A DNA stretch of 64,000 nucleotides from an uncultured Oscillospiraceae bacterium (GTDB lineage Bacteria; Bacillota; Clostridia; Oscillospirales; Oscillospiraceae). The first letter of the stretch is position 1, and each line of letters begins with the position of its first letter. Position numbers and translations under genes: made by a program. Where the stretch lies: assembly GCA_910587645.1 (NCBI GenBank), contig CAJUNA010000008.1, forward strand, positions 15,350-79,349, read 5' to 3'. The notes below the pieces were generated by a model. The model had not been told where the DNA came from and did no database searches. It saw only the letters and a list, made by a program, of their open reading frames with translations. Below are positions 15,529 through 24,912 of this stretch, piece after piece.

Positions 15529-16359
15529 TCAGTTTATCTGCACCGGGGTAATCTGCCCATCGCCGGTCTTTTTGTAAATCTTGGTCAGATCGCTGCTGAG
15601 GTAGAAGGTACCTACAATCTCATTGGTAGCGGTCTGGGGGTTCATCTGATAGACCATAATCTCACGGCATTCCACCTCGTCCACCTTGACCCAGCCCTGC
15701 TGGGGGAAGGTGAGGTATTCCGACATGCTCTCCCCTTCCAGTCCCAGCTTCCTGGGATCCAGAGAGTTAAAGTATTCGGTCTGCTCCTTGATGCCGGTAG
15801 CCGTAGGCGTACCGCTGCCGTTGCCGGAACCGTTGGCGTCCTCGGGTTCCTTTTTCACAGGCGGAAGAATGGAGCCTTCAATATAGGTCACCTGCACCGC
15901 CACCGCGTACTCCGACCAGCCCACCAGCACCCGCAGGAACCGCTTGCCCGCCTCTTCATTTTCAGCGGCTTTTTTACCAAGAGCGATGCTGCCGAAGAGG
16001 GTATCCGTGGTGGGCGTTTCCTCCAGCCGGTGGTTCTCGCCGTCAATAGCAGAAAACCCCTGCTCTTCGCTGAGCAGAAGGGTAACGTACCGCCCCGCCA
16101 GCTCCGCAGGATCTGCCATCTGGCGGTAGTGATAGGTATGATGAATGTCCAGCCCCTCTGTAACAGCCACGTCTGTAGGGGAATCAATGGACGCCAAAAT
16201 GGCCTCCCCCTCCTCCAGAATGGTGTCCAGGGCGACTACATTATCTTCCTCGCTCTCCCCCAGGGAGTAGACCTCCAAGGCGGTTGGCCCCTTTTTGCAG
16301 GCGGTGAGCAGGCACAGCGCCGCTACAAGCAGCAGAAAGACTTTGGTTTGCTTTTTCAT
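15529..16359 (-). CDS. Hypothetical lipoprotein (276 aa)
   Basis: A predicted lipoprotein: MKKQTKVFLLLVAALCLLTACK has a lipobox with Cys21. The N-terminal half (about 22-165) is a mixed alpha/beta domain, then a Gly/Ser/Asn linker (DANGSGNGSGTP), then a C-terminal part with a beta-rich segment (VDEVECREIMVYQM, IVGTFYLSSDLTKIYKK). I recognise no family. It lies 60 bases downstream of the FtsA-like gene on the same strand and is probably in its operon, so it may be the outside partner of that system. ATG follows GAGGAAAG. Confidence 0.75.
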   Translation of the reverse strand: MKKQTKVFLLLVAALCLLTACKKGPTALEVYSLGESEEDNVVALDTILEEGEAILASIDSPTDVAVTEGLDIHHTYHYRQMADPAELAGRYVTLLLSEEQGFSAIDGENHRLEETPTTDTLFGSIALGKKAAENEEAGKRFLRVLVGWSEYAVAVQVTYIEGSILPPVKKEPEDANGSGNGSGTPTATGIKEQTEYFNSLDPRKLGLEGESMSEYLTFPQQGWVKVDEVECREIMVYQMNPQTATNEIVGTFYLSSDLTKIYKKTGDGQITPVQIN

Positions 16360-16419
16360 GAAAAACTTTCCTCGCTTTGCGCGGGACCTTCCCGTCCCGC
16401 CAAAATGCGCCGCCGGCGT

Positions 16420-18303
16420 TTACTGCCCCCGGCGAATCACCACTTGGTCGTTATGCCGCAGCTCTTGGGTAAAGGGGCAGTCCGCCCCATTCACTTGCAG
16501 CACCAGCGGCACGTCTAATGTCTCAAAATCAATACCGGAACGGTCCAGCAGATCCATTAAGAAATATGCCCCGCCGTCCTGTTTCCCGGGCAGCACCAGC
16601 GGCTCCCCGTTAAGGTACAAAAACAGCGGCTTGCGGATGGCGGATGTTTCTGTCTTCTCTTCGCTCTGCCAGGAGATCGGGGCCTCCTCCGGTTCCGGCT
16701 CTGGCTCCTCCGGCAGCACGGCGGCCACTGTAGAAATCACCTGGTCGCCAGACCGCAGGGGCGTATCCAGCGCAGCCGGGCGGCCATTGACCAGTACCCC
16801 CCCGGCGTAATCCACGCCCAGCAAATCCGCAGGCGTCCGCTCCGCGGAAGCCCCCGGCACCGCCGGGGTAAACTCAATGGAGTCCCCTGCGTAAACCAAA
16901 GCGGAGGGCTTTGTGTCCTCCCCATTCCGCCGCAGGGTGCATGGCATGGCGCTCTCGCCCCGGAAGGTGAGCCGCTGCCCATCCACCGTCACACTGAGGG
17001 TTCTGCCGGTGCGCCCCACCAGGTCGGCGGACGTATACCCGTTCATCATCAGCAGGTCTAACACCGTCAGGGTGCCGCTGCGGAACAGCTTGGCGGGTTT
17101 GCCGTTGAGCATAATCCGGTAGCTGTCGCTAATCAGCCCCAGCCCCGCCGATACAGCGATGCCCAGGGGCGTCGCAAACTCCGGGTCATTCAGCTCATAT
17201 TCCCGGGAGAAGGCGCTGATGTCGTAATTGTTCCCCGCCAAGGCTACCCGGCGCTCATCCATGCCCAATTCCTGGGCAACCAGCTCCCGCAGGCCCAGCA
17301 GCTTGCTGCCGCCACCCGCCAAGAACATAGCCGAAGGCGGCGCGCCGTTGATACCGGTAACCCGTTGGGCGATTTCCTGCGCCAGGGCTTTGGCCGCGCT
17401 CTTTAAGGTCTCCTGGATCTCGCTCCCGGCCACGCTCTGCTCCAGCCCCAGGATATCCCGGTAGGAAACGCTGGCCTCATTGAGCTGCATCTTCATCCGC
17501 TCCGCTGTAGCAAAGTCGATCAAGAACCGCCGCATCAGGGTCTCGGTAATCTCGTCCCCCGCCGTTGTCGCCATGGTATAACCCACCACGGCCCCATCCC
17601 GGCAGATAGCGATATCCGTAGTTCCCGCGCCGATGTCCGCCAGCACCAGGTTCAACAGCCGCAAATCAGCGGGAATCACTGCGTTCAGCGCGGCAATCGG
17701 CTCCAGTGTCAGGCTGGCAACCTCCAGCCCTGCCGTCTCCATGACGGTATACAGGCTTTCTACCACCTCGCTGGGCAGGAAGGTGGCTACCACCTCTGCT
17801 TCTAACTGCTGTCCGTTGTGGTCTTTCAGCGTAGTCAGCGGATAGCGGTCCAGCAGGTATCCAGACACGGTATAACCCACCAAATAAGACCGCCGCTGGC
17901 TGTCCTGCTCCTCGCCGATCTGACGTTCGGCATCCGCCACTGCGCCGCTCTCCAAATTGCTGATGATATCGCTGGTAATTCGGGTCACCTGGGGCAGCTC
18001 CATAGCGTAATGCCCCTTCTCCGTCCGCAGGGCCCGTCCTGCGGCGGCAACGCACACCCGGCTGAGCCGGCAGCCAAGCTTGGCTTCCATCCGCTCCGTT
18101 ACCCGCCGCGCCACCTTAGCCACCTGATCGATGTCCTCGATCTGGCCGTCCAGCATGGCCCGCCGCCCATGTTCTTCTTTTTCGATGGCCAGGACCTCCA
18201 GCCGCTCGTCTGCCACCCGGCCCGCCACACCAATGATGCTACGGGTGCCGATATCCATGGCGTAAATCAGCGAGTGATCCTGCTTCTTCCATTCCTGGGG
18301 CAT
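16420..18303 (-). CDS. FtsA-like actin-fold ATPase with C-terminal beta-grasp-like repeats
   Basis: A 627-residue protein. Residues 1-385 are an FtsA/PilM-like actin fold: AMDIGTRSIIGVAG (phosphate 1), an SHS2-like insert, LADIGAGTTDIAI (phosphate 2), and AMFLAGGGSKLLGL (adenosine). The C-terminal 240 residues have three stretches of the form V-x-VNG/VDG...L-x-x-G/N-D-x-V, suggesting tandem beta-grasp domains, with an acidic PEEPEPEPEEAP linker. FtsA proper is about 420 residues and ends in a membrane helix, which this lacks. ATG at 18303 is chosen because AGGAGG lies eight bases before it. Role unknown; possibly envelope or motility assembly. Confidence 0.8.
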   Translation of the reverse strand: MPQEWKKQDHSLIYAMDIGTRSIIGVAGRVADERLEVLAIEKEEHGRRAMLDGQIEDIDQVAKVARRVTERMEAKLGCRLSRVCVAAAGRALRTEKGHYAMELPQVTRITSDIISNLESGAVADAERQIGEEQDSQRRSYLVGYTVSGYLLDRYPLTTLKDHNGQQLEAEVVATFLPSEVVESLYTVMETAGLEVASLTLEPIAALNAVIPADLRLLNLVLADIGAGTTDIAICRDGAVVGYTMATTAGDEITETLMRRFLIDFATAERMKMQLNEASVSYRDILGLEQSVAGSEIQETLKSAAKALAQEIAQRVTGINGAPPSAMFLAGGGSKLLGLRELVAQELGMDERRVALAGNNYDISAFSREYELNDPEFATPLGIAVSAGLGLISDSYRIMLNGKPAKLFRSGTLTVLDLLMMNGYTSADLVGRTGRTLSVTVDGQRLTFRGESAMPCTLRRNGEDTKPSALVYAGDSIEFTPAVPGASAERTPADLLGVDYAGGVLVNGRPAALDTPLRSGDQVISTVAAVLPEEPEPEPEEAPISWQSEEKTETSAIRKPLFLYLNGEPLVLPGKQDGGAYFLMDLLDRSGIDFETLDVPLVLQVNGADCPFTQELRHNDQVVIRRGQ

Positions 18304-18341
18304 ATGGCCCACCTCCTAACCAGCGCAGTTGCAGGGAGAAT

Positions 18342-18376
18342 GGATATGGCATCCCGGCTTCCGGGACGCCATATCC
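18342..18376 (-). terminator. Hairpin after the chemoreceptor gene
   Basis: GGATATGGC-A-TCCCGG pairs with CCGGGA-C-GCCATATCC around a 3-base loop, with one central mismatch. It lies 42 bases past the chemoreceptor stop; no clear T-run follows. Confidence 0.6.
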
Positions 18377-18417
18377 ACGATGTATCTTGGGGTTAAAATT
18401 CTGGTTTTTCCAGAGAA

Positions 18418-20205
18418 TTAATACTTGGAATTACCAAAGGGGCTGTCGTTGCGCCCGTTGAGCATCAGAGGATCGGAAGTGCTGTCACCCCAGCTGTCGC
18501 TGCTGGAGAAAGAGGGGGCCGGGCTGCCGGAGAAGCCACCCTTGTTGCCCACCTGGAACTCAGCCATAAGCTGGTGCATGATGTTGGCCTGGCTGGACAG
18601 CTCTTCGCTGGCAGCAGCGCACTCCTCACTGGTAGCGGAGTTGGTCTGAACCACGGCAGAAATCTGGTCAATGCCCTCGGTAACCTGGGAAATAGCGGTT
18701 GTCTGATTCTCCACAGCCTCGGTAACCTGATCCATCAGCTTCACAACCTCGCCTGCCAGCACGGTGGTACGCTCCAGGGAATCGGTAACCTTGCTAACCA
18801 CATCCGCACCCTCGCGGACAGCGGTGATGGAGTTTTCGATCAGATCCTTAGTGGCCTTGGCAGCCTCATCGGATTTGCTGGCCAGATTACGGACTTCATC
18901 GGCCACCACAGCAAAGCCTTTACCAGCGGTACCAGCGCGGGCCGCTTCCACAGCGGCGTTCAGCGCCAGGATGTTGGTCTGGAAAGCGATATTCTCGATG
19001 GTAGCAATGATCTTGCCGATCTCCTCCGAGGAGTTGGAGATGTTCTGCATGGCCACATTAAGCTGCTTAACATACTCGTTGCTGGCTTCCACCTGGGCGC
19101 CGGCCTGGCCGGTGCTGGCACGGGCTTCTTCGGCGGACGCGGCGGTCTGCTTGGAGCTGTTGGAGATGTCGTTGATGGTAGCGGCAAGCTCCTCCACGGC
19201 GCTGGCCTGCTCGGTCGCGCCCTGGGCCAGGGATTGGGAGCTGTTGGAGACCTGCTCGGAACCGGCGGACACCTGGCTGGCAGACTGGGAAATGTTGGTA
19301 ATGGTATCGCTCATACGCACCACAAACTGATTGACGCTGGCCTGGATGGGAGCCAAATCGCCGGGGAAGGTGGCGGTCAGTTCCACATTGAAGTTGCCCT
19401 TGGCCATCTGGGTGGTGGTATCGGAGATATCCTGGATCACGCTGTGAAGGACCTTCTGGCTGGTGCGCAGGGCATCGCACATCTCGCCCAGCTCGTTCTT
19501 ACCGTCAAAGGAGACGGGTACGCCCAAATTACCCTGGCTGAAACCAACCAGCGCGTTGCGCACCTGGGTGCTGGGCTCCACCAGGCTTCTGATAATCCGG
19601 GCGGCCATCAGAAGAACGATGATGGTAGCAACCACCATAACCGCAAGGATGACGCCCAAGCTGATGTTGGAGGTCAAGTTCTGCTGGGCAATGATCTGCT
19701 CCTGCGCAACGGCCAGGGCGTTGGCGGCGTTTTCACCGGCCACAGCGGCGGCATTCAGCTTCGGGGTACACGCGTTGACAATCATTTCGGAAGCCCGGTT
19801 CCGGTCCGTGGACACGACGGAAGCGATTTCACGGGCATCGGTCTCCCAGGCCTTGATGGCGCTGGAAAACGCTTCCAGCGTGCTCTTATCCTCCAGAGGG
19901 AACGTGTTTTCCAGTTGCGCGAACTGGGCATCCAGTTCCTCCAGCTTGGTGGTCACGGTGCTCAGTCCGGAGGTGTTGCCAGAGAGGACCATGTCCCGCA
20001 GGTTCCGGGCGGCAATGTTGTAATCAATACGGCAGGTTGCAATCATCTCGGTGGATTCCACGTAGTTGTCAATGATGTCGCTATAGGCGCTTTTCTGGCT
20101 GTTCATCAAAAGCAGAGATGCCACAATGATAATCACCGAAATTAAAATAGTGGTGCCGAAGCCTATGATCAAGCTTTTCTTGATGGACATGTTCTTAATA
20201 TTCAT
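18418..20205 (-). CDS. Methyl-accepting chemotaxis protein
   Basis: A 595-residue receptor with TM1 (about 10-33), a four-helix-type outside domain (34-178), TM2 (about 180-203), HAMP, and a long cytoplasmic signalling hairpin whose tip reads NIAFQTNILALNAAVEAARAG (split around residue 400). This tip contacts CheA and CheW, neither of which is in the window. It ends in a Ser-rich tail, NSKY, with no CheR-binding pentapeptide. A second ATG six codons in is also possible. It lies in the motility island and probably reports on an outside ligand through the four-helix domain. Confidence 0.95.
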   Translation of the reverse strand: MNIKNMSIKKSLIIGFGTTILISVIIIVASLLLMNSQKSAYSDIIDNYVESTEMIATCRIDYNIAARNLRDMVLSGNTSGLSTVTTKLEELDAQFAQLENTFPLEDKSTLEAFSSAIKAWETDAREIASVVSTDRNRASEMIVNACTPKLNAAAVAGENAANALAVAQEQIIAQQNLTSNISLGVILAVMVVATIIVLLMAARIIRSLVEPSTQVRNALVGFSQGNLGVPVSFDGKNELGEMCDALRTSQKVLHSVIQDISDTTTQMAKGNFNVELTATFPGDLAPIQASVNQFVVRMSDTITNISQSASQVSAGSEQVSNSSQSLAQGATEQASAVEELAATINDISNSSKQTAASAEEARASTGQAGAQVEASNEYVKQLNVAMQNISNSSEEIGKIIATIENIAFQTNILALNAAVEAARAGTAGKGFAVVADEVRNLASKSDEAAKATKDLIENSITAVREGADVVSKVTDSLERTTVLAGEVVKLMDQVTEAVENQTTAISQVTEGIDQISAVVQTNSATSEECAAASEELSSQANIMHQLMAEFQVGNKGGFSGSPAPSFSSSDSWGDSTSDPLMLNGRNDSPFGNSKY

Positions 20206-20365
20206 GATGCGTTTTCCTCCTAATTTTCCCCCGGGCCGGAGTTATGCCAGCGGCGGGTTCTTTCTTCTCCGCCGGCAAGCCGGCAGGCTTTGTCTCTGCC
20301 CCAGGGTTCCGGCTGCGGCGGCAGAAACTCCGCAGTCAGTGTTGGAATCTATGGCAGACGGCGTC

Positions 20366-21064
20366 TTACTTCAGGTCGCCGTACTTCCCTTTTTTCACGT
20401 CCCCCGCCACCCGTCCGTCAACCAGGGTAATAACACGCCGCCGCATGATATTCACATACTGGCTGGCGTGGGTTGCCATGACAATGGTGGTCCCCTTGGC
20501 GTTCATCTCCATGAGCAAATGGAGCAGATCCCAGATGACATCGTCATCCAGATTAGCGGTCAGCTCATCCAGCAGCAGGATGTTGGGGCTGTTAACCACC
20601 GCCCGGGCTAATTCCACCCGGCGGCTCTCACCGATGGACAGCTCCGCCGGATAGCAACCCTCCACCCCGGGCAAACCCACAATGCCCAATGCCTTTTTTA
20701 CGGCCTCCCGGCCCTTGCGCCGCATCCCGGCGGCATTGGCGGCCAGGAGCAGGTTGTCGCCCACCGTCCGCTTACGGATCAGCAGGCCTTGCTGGCTGAC
20801 CACGCCGAAGGTCCGGGTAGCCCGAACCCGCCACGGCCCGATCAGCCTCGCCATATTCGCGCCATTGAGACACACAGCCCCTTCATCGGGGGTCAGCTCG
20901 CCGCTCATGAGCTTAAGTAGCGTGGTTTTTCCCGCGCCGCTGCTGCCGATGAGGAATACGAACTCCCCCTGCTCAATGGTCAGGCTGATGTCCTTCAGGG
21001 CGTAGACCGAATGCCGGTCCTCAATATAGTGCTTTGATACTTGTTCCAGACGAAGTTCCGCCAT
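20366..21064 (-). CDS. Orphan FtsE-like ABC ATPase
   Basis: A 232-residue ABC ATPase nearest FtsE. Walker A is GSSGAGKTTLLKL, the signature is LSIGESRRVELARA, Walker B is ILLLDELTANLD (with the catalytic Glu), and the switch is MATHASQY. FtsE normally pairs with the membrane protein FtsX and an outside hydrolase; no FtsX-like permease is encoded next to it. It lies between the FliS-linked genes and a chemoreceptor gene, so it could serve a different membrane partner. ATG follows GGGAGG. FtsE-like is by motif pattern; the LSIGES signature differs from the usual LSGGEQ. Confidence 0.8.
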   Translation of the reverse strand: MAELRLEQVSKHYIEDRHSVYALKDISLTIEQGEFVFLIGSSGAGKTTLLKLMSGELTPDEGAVCLNGANMARLIGPWRVRATRTFGVVSQQGLLIRKRTVGDNLLLAANAAGMRRKGREAVKKALGIVGLPGVEGCYPAELSIGESRRVELARAVVNSPNILLLDELTANLDDDVIWDLLHLLMEMNAKGTTIVMATHASQYVNIMRRRVITLVDGRVAGDVKKGKYGDLK

Positions 21065-21136
21065 TGCGCGGCGCCGCCTCCCGTTCTTGCAAGCGCGCTT
21101 GTTCCGCCGGGATTCTCCGGCGGAACATCAGCGGCT

Positions 21137-21526
21137 TTACTTGTGATAAAAAGATTGTTCGCCGGCCATCCGCACACTGACCCGGCGGTCCAGGTCTACC
21201 ACCTGCTCCAGCAGGCGGTGGGTTTTTCCCGCCTGTTCCAGGAAAATCTTCTCCCCGTCATCCTGTGGGGTACCGCCGCCCCGCAGCTCCTGAACCCGTT
21301 CCCAGGCCTCATCGCCCAGGGCGGCCAGCCGGGTTTTTGCCCCTCTGTCCACTTCCACCGCCTGGCGGATGGGATCCTGGCGCATGGCGACCAGCATACG
21401 CGCGGAGACCTGGTCGTTCCGGTCCAGGCTCTCGGCCAACTGGCGGGTCAAGTCCTGCACCTCGGCAAGGTAATTATACTTCTTCCGCTCTAGTACTGTC
21501 AACTCCAACCAATCATCCCGGGTCAT
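21137..21526 (-). CDS. Unknown helical protein after fliS (129 aa)
   Basis: A predicted all-helical protein (RKKYNYLAEVQDLTRQLAESL ... EKIFLEQAGKTHRLLEQVVDLDRRVSVRM) encoded directly after fliS with a four-base ATGA overlap. Size, position and helical make-up suggest a flagellar chaperone like FliT or FlgN, but no motif proves it. A conserved-looking RNDQVSARMLVAMRQDPIRQ segment lies near residue 38. It is most likely co-translated with FliS. Confidence 0.7.
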   Translation of the reverse strand: MTRDDWLELTVLERKKYNYLAEVQDLTRQLAESLDRNDQVSARMLVAMRQDPIRQAVEVDRGAKTRLAALGDEAWERVQELRGGGTPQDDGEKIFLEQAGKTHRLLEQVVDLDRRVSVRMAGEQSFYHK

Positions 21527-21918
21527 GCCTGTCCTACCTTCCCGGCCTGGGCGGCGGCATTGCGCTCGGCGGTGTGGAAGGCGTCCCGCATATCCGCCAG
21601 CATAGGCCGGAGCTGTTCCAGCTCCTTTTTATTCCGCCCGATCTTGATCCGGCCAAGCTGGTATGTAAAATACTCGTACATCCGGCTCAAATCCTGGCTG
21701 ATAGGATACTGGCGGTCCAGGGTTTCGTCCAGGTAGTTGACGATATCCGTACACCGGTCCACCGCGGCCTCAAAGGCGGGGAAATCCTCCTTATCCAGGG
21801 AGATAGACGCCATTGTGGCCCGCTTCACCAATTCATCGTACAGCAGCAGCAGCAACTCGCCGGGGGTCATAGACCCCACGGACTGCTGCTTATACTGCTG
21901 ATAGCCTCTTCTATCCAT
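21523..21918 (-). CDS. fliS: Flagellin export chaperone FliS
   Basis: A 131-residue protein of normal FliS length. YQQYKQQSVGSMTPGELLLLLYDELVKR is the conserved N-terminal helix pair that binds the flagellin C-terminus, and NYLDETLD...EYFTYQLGRIKIGRNKKELEQL completes the helical bundle. It lies 33 bases after fliD, the usual order. Flagellin itself is not in the window. ATG follows AAAGGAG. Confidence 0.96.
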   Translation of the reverse strand: MDRRGYQQYKQQSVGSMTPGELLLLLYDELVKRATMASISLDKEDFPAFEAAVDRCTDIVNYLDETLDRQYPISQDLSRMYEYFTYQLGRIKIGRNKKELEQLRPMLADMRDAFHTAERNAAAQAGKVGQA

Positions 21919-21951
21919 ATGAGGCGGCGCTCCTTTCTGTCAATCGGGGGC

Positions 21952-24762
21952 TTAGCCCATGCCCAGCATACCGGCGAGACTGGAGCTTTGGGAGTTCATC
22001 TGGTAGATCAGGGTTTCCAGCTTACTGAACATACTGGTATACTTATCCACTTGAGCGGACAGCTTATCCTGCCACTTTTCGATCTCGGTGCTGATATTGT
22101 CGATTTCCTTCTGCCAAGTGTTGTTCATCAGGCTCAGGGAGCTAAGGGGCGTACCCGCCTGCTCCACCAGGATGCCCTTGGTCACACCGGTCAGGCCCGC
22201 GTAGCGGTCAAGCTGGGTCTTCATGCTCTGCATGATGCCCGGAAGGTTCTCATCATCACCGGTGCGTGTGAAAGCATCAGCTACCGCTTCGGGATCCATG
22301 TCCAGGGCGCTGCGCAGTTTGTTTTCATCCAGGGTAAGCTGGGCCGCGCCGTCCACAGCGGAATATGTGACGCTGATGCCCATGGCCCGCAGTTGGGCGT
22401 TCGCCTGGGCATTAGCCTGGGTGCTGCCCTGGGTATTGCCGGTAAAGATGCCGAGCATCTTCTCATACAAGCCGGACAGGTTCCGGTCGTTGAACAGCAG
22501 GCCCTGCTTCGCCTTTTCCTCATAGGCCTTGATGGCGCTCTCGCTCATGCTGGCCTTGTCCTCATCGGTCAGCGGCTCGTAATCGGAGAAGGAGCCGTTG
22601 GAGCTTTTCCGGTACGGCAGGGTGGCGTACTGCTTGCGGATCTCCGACATCATCTCGTTGTAGTCGTTGACCATGCTGCGGACCGCGTCCACAATCTTGT
22701 CGGAGTCGGTGGTACGCTGGAAGGTGACGGCTTCGCCCTCCTCCGCCTGGAAGGTGCCTTTGAGCGCAACGCTCATGCCGTCCAGGTTGACGTTGTTGGT
22801 AGGACGGGTCATCTGCATCTTCTCGCCGTTGATCTCCACCTCGAACTTAGCGTCCTTACCGGGCGTGTAGTTGACCGCAGGCGCGTACTTTGAATCAAAT
22901 TCAATATCAAACTCCGTCACCGGATTCTTGGCACTTATCGTAAAGTCTACCTTTGCGCCATTCTTATCGGTTATATCCAGTTCACCCGTGTATTTATTGT
23001 AAGCGGCCGTATAGCCAAAGTTAAATATAGTGCCATTCAACTCAGCGGCAACTTTCTCAATCGAAGTGTCCTTCGAAAAGGTGCCAAATGCAATGTCACC
23101 TGGAGGATTATCCTTGAAATGGAACGTAACTTTATCTCCCCTGGTGGGATCCAGCCAGCTACTAATGCCATAAGCTTCCGCAAAAGAAGCCGTGCTCGTG
23201 TCGCTGATCTTGGTCGAGCCGAACATCTTCTCCGCCAGGCCCCCGTCAATGTTGATCTCGGTCTCGGAGCCGGTTTCCTTGCTGACGAAGGTAAACTGGC
23301 GGGTGGTCTGGGAGAAAGTGACCTTCACCCCGGCGGCGGCGTTGCTGTTGATATCGTTAAGGACTTCGGACAGCTTGGTCTTGCTGTCATAGCTGCCAAT
23401 TTTGACGCCGTTGATGATGAAGTCCTGCTTCTCCTCTTTGCCATCGTAATTCTGCTTGAAGGTTCCCTCAGGCAGCAGCTCACCCAGGGTTTTGCCGGTA
23501 TTGAGGTAGTTAGTGGCGGCATTTCCGATGCCCAGGGCCTTGCCCGCGTCGGTGTTGATGATGAGGTCGGAGTTCTCAGGGGCCTTGATCTTCAACTGCA
23601 AAGTATCGGCGCTGCCGGACTCGTTGGAGACGGTGAGCTTCCCCTTGCCGAACTGCTCGTCAAGGGACTCCTGGAGCAGCTTGGCATAATTGCCGGCGTT
23701 GACCTCCATGTCATTGCCGTCCTCGTCCTTGATATACTTGCCATCGTCACCCACAAATTTATCATCCTTGATGCGTGGCATGGTGATGGACTTGACCTTG
23801 CCATCCAGAGAGATGTTCATGGTCTTACCAGAGATATGGTCCCCCACGGTGGTCTTATTCGTATACTTGGTGATCTTATTGGTGTCGATGGTGGCGGGCT
23901 TGTTCTTCTCGGCATCCTCCAGATCCAGCCCCAGCTTCTCTTTCAGATCATCGCTGGCATCAGAGATATACACACTGTTGCCGCCGCTGGTCTTGTCGGA
24001 GAAGCTAATCTTGCCGTTCTTGAAGTCCACATTGATCAGGTCGGTAGCCTTCTTGCTCTCGCCGCTGGACAGGGATATCCGGGTATCCCCCAGCTTCTCC
24101 TGAATCATCTTGTAGAAAGCTTCAGCCTTCTCCTCACTGGTCAGCTTGACTTCTTCTGTGGTACCGTCATCCTTTTTGACCGTCTTTGTATCGGGAATCA
24201 CATCCTCATACTGGTCAAAACTGATGCTCACATTCTGCCCGCCGTATTTCAGCGTCAGGGAGCCGGCCAAGGCGTTAGTGGTGAAGGTATCGCCAAACTT
24301 GACGCCGTCCTCTGCCATGATGGAAAAATCATCGTTGACGCCCCGCATGCTGCTGCTGGTGCTGTACCGGGCGGCGGTAGCGAGCTGGGAGACGCTGTTA
24401 ATCCGCACATCGCTTTCCGTACGGCCGCTGGCGGAGACCTTGTCGGCATACTTTCCCTGGGTAGCGACCCGGATGGCGTTGTTGAAGAAGGACGCGCTCA
24501 TCAGGTTGGTAGAGGATGCAAAGGAGGTATATTTGCTGGAGAAGGAGTACATTTTAGAAATAATATTGCGGTACGCCTCCTGTTTCCACTCCGTCTTCGT
24601 CACTTTGTTGGACAAGCTCTGGATTTTCTTCTGATAACTCTGTACCAGACCCTCGATCATGCCCTCAGTATCGAGGCCACTGGCTAGACCGCTGATGACA
24701 TTGGCACTATTATACAAGCTGCTGGTTAGGTTGTTGCCGCTTACGCCGTTGATAGAAGCCAT
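21952..24762 (-). CDS. fliD: Flagellar filament cap FliD, unusually large
   Basis: A 936-residue cap protein; most are 450-700. The N-terminus (ASGLDTEGMIEGLVQSYQKK, then NTEWKQEAYRNI-type segment) and the C-terminal coiled coil (TPLSSLSLMNNTWQKEIDNIS ... QMNSQSSSLAGMLGM) match the family; the middle 500 residues form an enlarged outside domain with many beta segments. A QANAQANAQL repeat lies near the C-terminal end. The ATG at 24762 has AAAGGAGAG before it. Some central stretches (about 22870-23110) are more AT-rich than the rest. Caps at the filament tip fold incoming flagellin; the large middle may bind surfaces. Confidence 0.95.
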   Translation of the reverse strand: MASINGVSGNNLTSSLYNSANVISGLASGLDTEGMIEGLVQSYQKKIQSLSNKVTKTEWKQEAYRNIISKMYSFSSKYTSFASSTNLMSASFFNNAIRVATQGKYADKVSASGRTESDVRINSVSQLATAARYSTSSSMRGVNDDFSIMAEDGVKFGDTFTTNALAGSLTLKYGGQNVSISFDQYEDVIPDTKTVKKDDGTTEEVKLTSEEKAEAFYKMIQEKLGDTRISLSSGESKKATDLINVDFKNGKISFSDKTSGGNSVYISDASDDLKEKLGLDLEDAEKNKPATIDTNKITKYTNKTTVGDHISGKTMNISLDGKVKSITMPRIKDDKFVGDDGKYIKDEDGNDMEVNAGNYAKLLQESLDEQFGKGKLTVSNESGSADTLQLKIKAPENSDLIINTDAGKALGIGNAATNYLNTGKTLGELLPEGTFKQNYDGKEEKQDFIINGVKIGSYDSKTKLSEVLNDINSNAAAGVKVTFSQTTRQFTFVSKETGSETEINIDGGLAEKMFGSTKISDTSTASFAEAYGISSWLDPTRGDKVTFHFKDNPPGDIAFGTFSKDTSIEKVAAELNGTIFNFGYTAAYNKYTGELDITDKNGAKVDFTISAKNPVTEFDIEFDSKYAPAVNYTPGKDAKFEVEINGEKMQMTRPTNNVNLDGMSVALKGTFQAEEGEAVTFQRTTDSDKIVDAVRSMVNDYNEMMSEIRKQYATLPYRKSSNGSFSDYEPLTDEDKASMSESAIKAYEEKAKQGLLFNDRNLSGLYEKMLGIFTGNTQGSTQANAQANAQLRAMGISVTYSAVDGAAQLTLDENKLRSALDMDPEAVADAFTRTGDDENLPGIMQSMKTQLDRYAGLTGVTKGILVEQAGTPLSSLSLMNNTWQKEIDNISTEIEKWQDKLSAQVDKYTSMFSKLETLIYQMNSQSSSLAGMLGMG

Positions 24763-24912
24763 ATCGATCTCTCCTTTATCAATAGATATAACGATAATCT
24801 TTTTCGAAATTTTACAGAAAAAGAGAATATCCCTCTGTACTTTTTTATCGTCACGTAGTATAGTAAAGTTAAGAGAGCCACCGAAAAGATTTTGCAGAGC
24901 GGAGGGGATAAT

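Noticed and set aside
20267..20284. GCCGGC palindrome after the FtsE-like gene as a terminator
   Set aside because: Short stem with 2-base loop and no T-run; too weak to call.
24763..24912. Sigma-28 or sigma-A promoters in the fliD/parA divergent gap
   Set aside because: Several TATAGT/TATACT and TAAA fragments exist, but none has a matching partner at the right distance.
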